Source of the DNA: Promethearchaeota archaeon
Lineage (GTDB): Archaea > Asgardarchaeota > Lokiarchaeia > Sigyniarchaeales > SOKP01
Assembly: GCA_019058445.1 (NCBI GenBank)
Contig: JAHPZA010000003.1
Location: 575,516 to 639,515, forward strand
Direction of reading: 5' to 3'
DNA: 64,000 nt
The first letter of the stretch is position 1, and the number at the start of each line of letters is the position of its first letter. Shown here one piece after another: positions 18,849-26,304 of this stretch. Made by a program: the position numbers and the translations under genes. Below the pieces are notes generated by a model. It was not told where the DNA came from. It was given only the letters and a program-made list of their open reading frames with translations, and did not search any database.

Positions 18849-19060
18849 TTATTCTTTTTTTCACTTTATTTTCATTCAATATATGGAATTGTTCTTCTAT
18901 AAAAAATAAGCTCAAATGAAAAGAAAAATATAACCAAAACTGATAAAAAATTCATAAACAATAAACAATAGAGTTATTTTGAAAAAAGCTCTTTATTATA
19001 TACAGAATAAATTAAAAACAATGATATAAAAAAACTATTAATGAGAGTGGAGTTAAAATT

Positions 19061-19912
19061 ATGGAAAATGAAGAGGTTACGGAAAATGCAGTAAAAGAGG
19101 CAATGATGGATCAGAAAATGTTAGCCATTAAGAAAAATATGGCAAAAATCAAGTATAAAATTGTTGTTATCTCAGGAAAAGGAGGAGTTGGAAAGACCAC
19201 CGTAGCTGTCAATCTTGCAATTAGTCTTGCCAGTTTAGGTTTACGTGTTGGAGTATTAGATGTAGATATCACAGGCCCAAATGTTGCTAAAATGTTTGGA
19301 ATAAGTCCAGAATTAAAACCGAGAGTCGACCCGGAAGCAAAGAAGTTTTATCCAATTAATGGTCCTTTGAATGTAAAAGTAATGAGCATGGCCTTTCTTA
19401 CCATAAATCCAGATGAACCCGTTATTTGGAGGGGCCCTATGAAAATGGGCGCTGTTCGTCAATTTTTAGGCGATGCAATTTGGGATGAACTTGATTATCT
19501 TGTGTGTGATTTACCTCCGGGAACTTCAGATGAAACATTGGACATCCTTCAACTTATTCCTGATGAAATTATAGTTGTTGTCTCGACTCCCCAAGAAGTT
19601 GCCATAATGGATGCACGAAAAACAATAAAAATGGCAATGGTAATGGAAAGAAAAGTGCTTGGCTTAATTGAAAATATGAGTGGATTTAAGTGCCCTCATT
19701 GTGATGGATACATTGATCTTTATCCTCCAGGAGGCGGTGAAAAAGCTGCTAAAGATTTTAACATTAAATTACTCGGAAAGATTCCTTTCGAAGCCGAAGT
19801 TGGACAGCAAGGAGATCAAGGCTTACCCTTTGTACTTAAATATCCTGAATCAGAGAGTGCGAAAGCATTTAAAGAAATTGTAAACAAAATTAGAGGAATT
19901 TTGGAAACCTAA
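19061..19912 (+). CDS. Mrp/NBP35-type Fe-S cluster carrier ATPase
   Basis: P-loop ATPase that assembles and transfers [4Fe-4S] clusters. The deviant Walker A SGKGGVGKTT lies at residues 39-47, DVDITGPN is the A-prime/switch I motif, CDLPPGTSDE is switch II, and the cluster-binding CxxC is C211-C214 in FKCPHC. 283 residues. A GGAG ribosome site precedes the ATG. It may serve the many Fe-S enzymes nearby (Fwd, CCG protein, HTH-ferredoxin), which is inference. Confidence 0.93.
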   Translation: MENEEVTENAVKEAMMDQKMLAIKKNMAKIKYKIVVISGKGGVGKTTVAVNLAISLASLGLRVGVLDVDITGPNVAKMFGISPELKPRVDPEAKKFYPINGPLNVKVMSMAFLTINPDEPVIWRGPMKMGAVRQFLGDAIWDELDYLVCDLPPGTSDETLDILQLIPDEIIVVVSTPQEVAIMDARKTIKMAMVMERKVLGLIENMSGFKCPHCDGYIDLYPPGGGEKAAKDFNIKLLGKIPFEAEVGQQGDQGLPFVLKYPESESAKAFKEIVNKIRGILET

Positions 19913-20073
19913 CGAATTTTAATTTTCTTTTTTTCAATTAGTAAAGAATAATTCTATATTCACTTAGCATTCACAATTAATTAAAGTATAATCTTGTAAA
20001 TGGAATCACGATTTTAATAATACTAAGGCGTTTTAAAGAAATATTATCAATCAAATAGCTAAGGGTTTTTCAT

Positions 20074-20184
20074 ATGAGCGGTCAAGAAAAATCTATAGAT
20101 TATAGTATCATGAAAGCTATTGTAATGCCTCAAGAAAGTTATAAAAGTTTGAAATTTGTATATACTTATTTTAAAGAAGGTTAA
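20074..20184 (+). CDS. Very small ORF, 36 residues, unrecognised
   Basis: ATG at 20074 opens a 36-codon frame (MSGQEKSIDYSIMKAIVM...) closed by TAA. It lies in the 290-bp gap between the Mrp gene and a convergent roadblock-like gene. There is no clear ribosome binding site and no family is recognised. It may be chance. Confidence 0.2.
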   Translation: MSGQEKSIDYSIMKAIVMPQESYKSLKFVYTYFKEG

Positions 20185-20204
20185 TCCTAAAAAGAAAAAG
20201 ATTA

Positions 20205-20687
20205 TTATTTAGTTCCATTTCGCAGTTTCCGAATTGCTTCTGTGAAAAATCCAAAATCCTGTATTGGAGCTTCTTTTTCTTTATCTTTTAGAATGTTAAA
20301 ATAATCTTCAATCTGTATATATAATAATTTTCTAAACTCATCAAAAATCGAGACATCTAGGCATTCTAGATTACCAAGTTCTTTTACATATGAACTATAA
20401 AACATATCTAATGCTTTTTCAACCTCATCTCGTAAGTGGTCGAGTTTTACTCCATGAGTTAAAATTGCGATTAAAATCAAATTATATTTATAGACTATTA
20501 CCATGTCCACATCTAATCCTTTGATATTAATCTCTTCAATTTTCCCCAAATTATCCTTACCAAATAAAGATAATGCCCCTACAAATGAAGATAATAATAC
20601 GGGATTAATCTCTGTATCTAAGATAAGATCGAGTAAATACTCTCCGCTCTCTTTACAAATTATAATACCCTTTATAAATTCCCTAAT
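20205..20687 (-). CDS. Roadblock/longin-like protein with probable ATT start
   Basis: About 160 residues. The part from 20549 down is open from a TTG codon, but the reading frame and the recognisable domain start extend upstream to a stop at 20723-20721. The upstream residues (IREFIKGIIICKESGEY, then VLLSSFVGALSLFGK) look like the beginning of a roadblock/longin-type small regulatory domain; starting at the TTG would remove its first beta strands. No ATG, GTG or TTG lies between 20720 and 20550. An ATT codon at 20687 is preceded by GAGGT with a 7-base gap, an excellent ribosome site. Asgard proteins of this class are thought to act with small GTPases; no GTPase is nearby. A decayed start is the alternative. 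Confidence 0.65.
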   Translation of the reverse strand: MREFIKGIIICKESGEYLLDLILDTEINPVLLSSFVGALSLFGKDNLGKIEEINIKGLDVDMVIVYKYNLILIAILTHGVKLDHLRDEVEKALDMFYSSYVKELGNLECLDVSIFDEFRKLLYIQIEDYFNILKDKEKEAPIQDFGFFTEAIRKLRNGTK

Positions 20688-20694
20688 TTTTAAA

Positions 20695-20699
20695 ACCTC
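20695..20699 (-). promoter_or_regulatory. Ribosome binding site pointing to a non-canonical start
   Basis: GAGGT on the minus strand, seven bases before the in-frame ATT at 20687. It is the main reason for placing the start of the roadblock-like gene there rather than at the TTG 20549, which would cut the domain. Confidence 0.5.
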
Positions 20700-20900
20700 T
20701 ACCTTATTATCATTCTTAGCTTACTTTCTGATAATAAATATATAAAAGTACCTTATTTTATAATCTTATATAATATTCTACTATTATGTTTCGAAAGTGA
20801 CAACAAAGTTAATTATCTACGATAATTCTTTTATGAACTCACTTACAGAAACAATATCCTCCTCTTAGATTATGTTTGTATTAAAAAAATTGAGAATTTT

Positions 20901-21797
20901 TCAAAAATCAGCGGTTTTCTTCTTAAAAATTAAATCTCCAATTTTTACTTTAAATATTCTCTCCATTAGCACACACTTGGCTTTCAATAAATAATAAACC
21001 TCTTTATTAGGTATTTCCATTCCATAGAGCGTTTCAAAATTACCTTGTCCCTTTGATAAGATAATCCCATTTTTTTCATAAAAATATGTTTTAAACTCAT
21101 CAGTAGCACTCGGGATATCTACTCCTGGTACAGGATTGCTTTCAATAACTTTCACTATCTTTGTCAATCCAATGGATTCAGCATCCTTCAGTGTTGCATC
21201 ATTTATAATCGGTTTTGAACGTACAGCAACGATAATCTCTATGTCAGAGTAAAGATTTTTAATTGTTTCCACTAAAAGTTTATCAAATACAATTTCTCCA
21301 CAATTATCAGCCAAAATTAACAACTGTCCTTTATTTTCATTAATTCTTTCTATTGAAGCTTTAAATTCATTATAGTCGTTAATTTTAAATTTATTTGAGG
21401 AGAAGTTTTTAATGTCATTAATAAGATCTATTTCATGTTGCGAAGCAAAATCGACTGTATTTCCTAGAGCTGCTGCTGCTATAGCCTCGAAGAGAGGGTC
21501 TTCGGTGTGATTGACAATGAATTTGACATCATCGTAATATTCTAAAGCAAGCTTATTATATTTATCTTTAAGATGTTCATAGGGATCTTCTATACCCAAC
21601 ATCTCCGCAACAAGATTGTAAGAGAAAGTGCCAACTATTGGAGCAGAAATTTCGTTTATATCACTTTCAATTAGGTATTCCATAACCCTTTTCTGGGCTG
21701 AAATAACCGTTTCACGTGAAATATCTGGTTTAATTATCGTAAATGCTCTTAATATTTGGTTAAAAAGGCATCCAATGCATTCTGGCTCTAATTTCAT
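20901..21797 (-). CDS. DUF89/ARMT1-like damage-control phosphatase
   Basis: Metal-dependent phosphatase family thought to remove damaged or excess phosphometabolites. Family marks: N-terminal ECIGCLFNQ with two Cys (subfamily I), LADNCGEIVFD (metal-binding Asp-Asn), VRSKPIINDAT..DA and the closing KGQGNFETL motif. 298 residues, normal for the archaeal stand-alone form. The start is ATG at 21797. No operon partners, substrate unknown. Confidence 0.88.
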   Translation of the reverse strand: MKLEPECIGCLFNQILRAFTIIKPDISRETVISAQKRVMEYLIESDINEISAPIVGTFSYNLVAEMLGIEDPYEHLKDKYNKLALEYYDDVKFIVNHTEDPLFEAIAAAALGNTVDFASQHEIDLINDIKNFSSNKFKINDYNEFKASIERINENKGQLLILADNCGEIVFDKLLVETIKNLYSDIEIIVAVRSKPIINDATLKDAESIGLTKIVKVIESNPVPGVDIPSATDEFKTYFYEKNGIILSKGQGNFETLYGMEIPNKEVYYLLKAKCVLMERIFKVKIGDLIFKKKTADF

Positions 21798-21927
21798 CTT
21801 TAAATAAAAGATATTTATTTTTTAAGAAAAAGAGTAAATTCTCTAAGATAGAAAAATGAGGAATAATTTTAAATTCTTTTAAATAAAGATAAGAAATAAC
21901 TAACTAATTTAAAAAAACTTGATTCAA

Positions 21928-23232
21928 ATGACAGAGTATGAAATACAAGAAAAATTAGATATTAAACTTACTTTCCTCATAGGATTCGCTTTTTTCTGCA
22001 CCTCGATATCTTGGTCGTTATATAATCAGCAAGTGCCAATTAGTCTTTTAGCATATATAAGCAGTATTGCAATTGTTGGTTTAATAATGGGGCTTGATAA
22101 TCTTGTTGGCGTAATTGTTCAACCAATAATGGGAAATGTCTCAGATAACACGAGAACAAAATGGGGAAGAAGGATGCCTTATATCATGATTGGCATTCCT
22201 GTTTCAGCTATATTTTTTGCTTTAATTGCTTTTGAAACATCTTTATTTAGTCTATTATTTTTTATGTTTTGTTTCATCATTGCAATGTCTTTTTACAGAT
22301 CTCAAACGGTCGCTTTAATGCCGGACTTTATACAGCCGCAACATAGAAGTAAGGCCAATTCAATCATAAATATGATGAGTGCCATTTCATTAGTTGCTGC
22401 TTCGCTCATCAGTCTTTTTTTGGTCGATCTTAGCTTGCAACTTGCTTATATAACAGTTTCTATAATTATGATTATCGGTTTGATTGTATTAATATTAACG
22501 GTCAAAGAAAAAAATGCGTACAGCTATCAATTACTCTTAATGGCAGAGGCAAGTGGGGCTGAAAAAATTGTAGAAATGAAAGAAAAAGTTGGTTTAAAAG
22601 CAAGTTTTAAAGACGTACTTGAAGAAGATGATAAAAGTACCATTACCATGTTGTTTGCAATATTTTTCATCTCCGTTGGATGGGCTGCTCTAAACGCTTT
22701 ACTCACTCCTTATGGAGTAATAATCTTAGGTTTAACAAGAGGACAAGCAGGAGGATTAATGCTTTATGGAGCAATAGCTTTTCTGGTTTCTGCTTTTCCT
22801 TTAGCTGTTTTAGCTGAAAAATATGGAAGAAGATTGTTTATTAAAATCGGACTCATGATATTTAGTGTTTCTTTAATACTAGGTTTTTTCATTCGAGATA
22901 TATTATTGGTTTCAATCCTAATTTTATTTATAGGGATTGCATACGCTTGTATCATCGTTAATACGATAGTAATCATATGGGGATTAGCTCCCTCTGAAAA
23001 GAAAATCGGCACCTATACTGGAATGTACTATTTATTCACCTTCTCAGCTGAAATATTTGGACCGGGATTAGTAGGTTTAATAACAGACTTAACTGGCTGG
23101 GAATATTTCTTTCTAAATGGAGCTATTTTTCTCATTATTGCTTTAATTTTAATGTTTTTTGTCAAAAGAGAAGAAGCTGAGCTCACAGAAGCAGAAAAAT
23201 TAGCGAAGAAAAAAGCAATTCAAGAAATCTAA
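21928..23232 (+). CDS. MFS transporter, SLC45/sucrose-symporter-like
   Basis: About 12 membrane helices over 434 residues. The motif after helix 2 reads QPIMGNVSDNTRTKWGRRMPY, resembling sucrose:proton (SUT/SLC45) and GPH transporters more than classic MFS drug exporters. A central soluble loop of about 50 residues (around MAEASGAEKIVEMKEK) separates the two halves. The frame opens at a TTG at 21919, but ATG 21928 is preferred. Substrate is probably a sugar; the GH32 enzyme would fit sucrose, as an inference only. Confidence 0.82.
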   Translation: MTEYEIQEKLDIKLTFLIGFAFFCTSISWSLYNQQVPISLLAYISSIAIVGLIMGLDNLVGVIVQPIMGNVSDNTRTKWGRRMPYIMIGIPVSAIFFALIAFETSLFSLLFFMFCFIIAMSFYRSQTVALMPDFIQPQHRSKANSIINMMSAISLVAASLISLFLVDLSLQLAYITVSIIMIIGLIVLILTVKEKNAYSYQLLLMAEASGAEKIVEMKEKVGLKASFKDVLEEDDKSTITMLFAIFFISVGWAALNALLTPYGVIILGLTRGQAGGLMLYGAIAFLVSAFPLAVLAEKYGRRLFIKIGLMIFSVSLILGFFIRDILLVSILILFIGIAYACIIVNTIVIIWGLAPSEKKIGTYTGMYYLFTFSAEIFGPGLVGLITDLTGWEYFFLNGAIFLIIALILMFFVKREEAELTEAEKLAKKKAIQEI

Positions 23233-23341
23233 TATTTAATCATTTATTTTTTTTTCTATTTTAATATAATGGGATATTAATAGAAAGGAAACCATTTATA
23301 AAAAAAAAGAGAAATTGATTTTGCATATATTAAATTTTAAT

Positions 23342-23779
23342 TTACTGATACATATCTGATGAACGTTTATCTTTCTTTTCCAGGTCCTCTTTCTTTTTCA
23401 TAAATTCTTTTAGCAATTTTGAGCCTGTTTCATCCCGTTTAAGTACAATTTGGGTTAACACATTTTGCTTTCTTTGAAGCTCAAGTAAAGTGTTAGCGAT
23501 ATGGTTCATAAGTTGAAATTGGGTCTCGCACATATTTACCAAATCTTCATTAGTGCACTCATCACAGTGTTCAGCACAATTCCTCCAATCTTGAAAAAAA
23601 AGATCAATATTAATATCATCAACAGTTAAGAGGGTTTTTTCACATTCTTCGCAATTCTTTTCCGCTCGAATTTTCAAATCTCCAATGATTTTTTTTAAAG
23701 TCTGAATCAAATTCCACTTATCTTGATCTGAGAGTTCTTTAAACTCTTTTTCGGTTAAAAAATCGATCTCTTCTGCCAT
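23342..23779 (-). CDS. Unrecognised cysteine-containing helical protein
   Basis: 145 residues, soluble, strongly helical and charged. Seven Cys fall in the middle: NCEECEKT, then NCAEHCDECTNED and VNMCETQ. The spacing (CxxC, CxxxCxxC, C) could bind a metal or cluster. The C-terminal third is a Lys/Glu-rich coil. Together with the 50-residue gene 48 bp upstream on the same strand it may form a small operon. I do not recognise a family. Confidence 0.6.
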   Translation of the reverse strand: MAEEIDFLTEKEFKELSDQDKWNLIQTLKKIIGDLKIRAEKNCEECEKTLLTVDDINIDLFFQDWRNCAEHCDECTNEDLVNMCETQFQLMNHIANTLLELQRKQNVLTQIVLKRDETGSKLLKEFMKKKEDLEKKDKRSSDMYQ

Positions 23780-23827
23780 AACTCATCAATTTAAATTAAT
23801 TAAAGATTAAAAAAAAAGATAATTGAT

Positions 23828-23980
23828 TTATAATCCAATCTCGATCTTAATAGATTTCTTATCTTCTGGGACACCCTTAGCTGATTTTATATATCCAAGA
23901 ATTAAGTTAATTAACATTTCTCTCATAAGATCATTTAAAGGAATTTCCTTATCATCAATTATTAATTTGACTTCCGTCAT
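23828..23980 (-). CDS. Small protein, 50 residues, possibly conserved in archaea
   Basis: An ATG at 23980 opens a 50-codon frame too short for the usual threshold. The protein (MTEVKLIIDDKEIPLNDL...) has the shape strand-turn-strand-helix-strand: a KEIPLNDLMREMLINLIL helix followed by KSIKIEIGL. I recall small archaeal proteins of this pattern (VEIxVNGKxVPLNxF) but cannot confirm. Amphipathic regularity and lack of low complexity argue for a real gene. It is 48 bp upstream of the cysteine-rich gene on the same strand. Confidence 0.6.
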   Translation of the reverse strand: MTEVKLIIDDKEIPLNDLMREMLINLILGYIKSAKGVPEDKKSIKIEIGL

Positions 23981-24105
23981 AAGTAAATCTTAGATAATTT
24001 AAGTTTTAAACCTTCAGTTAATAATTTGAAAATATTGAAGAATTTCTTAAAAAATTGTTGTAATTCTTAAATCTATTATAACTTTTATAATGTATATAAG
24101 TAAAA

Positions 24106-25527
24106 TTAGCCGCTATTTCGGGAATTTAGAATTTGTGCCCTTTCAGAAAGAATTTTACTAATATTTTGGTGATCTTCTTCAAAATATTTTAATGCAAGAA
24201 CCCATAACAAAATTCCCGGTATTGCAATTACTCCAATTAATATAGCCACTAATTGATAATCATAGCCAGTAATAGAAATCAATATTCCTGCGATTAAAGG
24301 TCCGGAACCAAAAGCTATTGTTTCTAACAAACGATTCCAAGATGTTATTTGTCCTTGTGCCTCAGGTAAATTAATATCTTGTAAAACTGGTGGTTGATTT
24401 ATCTCATATAATGAAGAAATCGCCCTAGAACTGAGATAAATACAACCAAATAACCATATAACTGGAAAAGAGAACAGTAAAGCAATATCTTTTCCCTGTT
24501 CTACCGTTAAATAGGGTAATGGGAGAAAAAACATAATAACGAAGGCAAACGCACCGTATGATAGGGCTACAATAATAAAATACAACCGGCGTGTATGGTT
24601 TTCTTGCGATACTTTATCAGAAAATCTCGCTAAGATTACTTGACCGATGACTCCCCCGCTTAGCCCAAAGATTGCTAAAAAAACACCTGTAGCGAAGGGT
24701 GAAAAATTATGAGGTTCTGTTTGCATATAGGGGAGAATTATAATTATTAAACTTCCTAAGAAAACGCTAGTAAAAATACCCTCGATCAAAGCAACCAAAT
24801 TTGTCTTACTCAACATTGTTTTTTTCATCATTTCCCTATCAATTTGAAAATCGTATTTCACGGAATCTTTCTTAAGCACATCCAATAACTCTTTATGTTG
24901 GGCACCCCTTTTAGGTTCTTTTATTTTGAAAACCATTATCACTCCTGAAATTAAAATTGCTAAACCCATTCCACTAAAGACAAGTCTCCAAAATCCAATT
25001 TGGACTAGATAGCCTGCAATCACAAAACCAACTAATTGAAAAGAATGTCTCGAAACTGAATAGATTCCAAAGAATCTTGAACGATGTGTTTTCGGTATAA
25101 TATCATTAGAAAGTGAAATTACACTAGTATAATTTCCTCCTGCGAAGAATGCAAATATCATTATAAAGAAAAAGAAATACCACCAAGTTTCCATTCCCCT
25201 ACCTTCATTAGCAAAGCTCAGCATAATAAAGCTAAAACCTCTAGCAAGAGCTACTATGAAAAGAATGTATGTGCGTTTAAAATTATGATTATCTATAAAC
25301 TTGCCAAAAAACACCCCAGATACCGAGGTTACCCACAACATTGATGTGATGAGAAGTCCCATTTCAAAGGCATGAAACGGTTCTCCGGGCCAAAATAAAA
25401 AGGATAAGGGAACAATTAGAATGAATATCCCGCTAAATGACATAGAAAAAAATCCAGTTAAAACATAGAAAGGCCATATCGTTTTAACAAGATTAAAATC
25501 AGAATCTTCGTGATTTTTATTAGTCAT
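24106..25527 (-). CDS. MFS transporter
   Basis: 473 residues with about 12 predicted helices. The loop after helix 2 has GVFFGKFIDNHNFKR, a relaxed form of the MFS motif A (GxxxDxxxRR), and a long central loop (MVFKIKEPKRGAQHKE...) separates the halves. It lacks the GPH NDP signature, so it is a different MFS family from those at 3906 and 17448. Substrate unknown. Confidence 0.82.
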   Translation of the reverse strand: MTNKNHEDSDFNLVKTIWPFYVLTGFFSMSFSGIFILIVPLSFLFWPGEPFHAFEMGLLITSMLWVTSVSGVFFGKFIDNHNFKRTYILFIVALARGFSFIMLSFANEGRGMETWWYFFFFIMIFAFFAGGNYTSVISLSNDIIPKTHRSRFFGIYSVSRHSFQLVGFVIAGYLVQIGFWRLVFSGMGLAILISGVIMVFKIKEPKRGAQHKELLDVLKKDSVKYDFQIDREMMKKTMLSKTNLVALIEGIFTSVFLGSLIIIILPYMQTEPHNFSPFATGVFLAIFGLSGGVIGQVILARFSDKVSQENHTRRLYFIIVALSYGAFAFVIMFFLPLPYLTVEQGKDIALLFSFPVIWLFGCIYLSSRAISSLYEINQPPVLQDINLPEAQGQITSWNRLLETIAFGSGPLIAGILISITGYDYQLVAILIGVIAIPGILLWVLALKYFEEDHQNISKILSERAQILNSRNSG

Positions 25528-25636
25528 AAGATTATTGGGGCTAAAGCCAAGTTTTTATGGTTATTAGAATGAGATTTTTTTTATTAATTTATTGAAATAA
25601 AAAAAAAGGGAATTTATACTTTAATTTTATCGCATC

Positions 25637-26032
25637 CTACATTGTTTCTCGATAATAGACATAGATGTTAAGCACTGTTAATACGATAAGAATTGCATTA
25701 GCAATCCAAGTCCCTACTTGAGCTGTTGCTGTACCTGGAATCGCGAATGCGCCCCATATACCTATGATTACCATTAGGATTAACCATATGATTGCAATTT
25801 CCCAAAATATTTTTGCCTTTTCTAAATCATCTCGCTTAATAGCCAGTACGTTACCAATTCCGAGAACTAAAATACTTGCCCCAACTTGCCGTAGATTGAT
25901 CGGATTAAATATTTCTGCTTCGGTTATTTGAGCATATGTATCTGGGATTACTAAAAAAAGAAACGCATAAATAAAAGCGGGAATTGCATTGATAATAAAT
26001 ACAATTTTTACTTCCTTTGAGAGTTCTGCCAT
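25637..26032 (-). CDS. Four-helix membrane protein, paralogue A
   Basis: 131 residues from the preferred ATG at 26032 (a longer start at 26044 adds MVNY). Four membrane helices are clear: IVFIINAIPAFIYAFLFLV, QVGASILVLGIGNVLAI, WEIAIIWLILMVIIGIW and IANAILIVLTVLNIYVY. The N-terminus MAELSKEVKIV is nearly the same as the gene at 29084, which fixes the start. Function unknown. The two paralogues flank the coiled-coil TrmB-like gene, both transcribed away from the later part of the cluster. Confidence 0.75.
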   Translation of the reverse strand: MAELSKEVKIVFIINAIPAFIYAFLFLVIPDTYAQITEAEIFNPINLRQVGASILVLGIGNVLAIKRDDLEKAKIFWEIAIIWLILMVIIGIWGAFAIPGTATAQVGTWIANAILIVLTVLNIYVYYRETM

Positions 26033-26304
26033 ATAATTTACCATTTCTTTATTTTTTACAATTTTTTATTGGAATTTCCTTTTCGAAAAGATAGCTAATT
26101 AATTTAGGAAAGAATTTTATATAAATTTTACAGATCTGTCAATTTATCAAAAAATACTTATTCAAGTTTATGGGCACACTAAAATGTTGGTTGTGAGAGA
26201 AAAATAATAAGGATGGAGGAGTAGTTCCTATTTTTATATTTATGTTTTTAGTCAATTTAAAAAAAGTTAACAATCTCATTATCTTTATGCTACAATTTAA
26301 AAAA

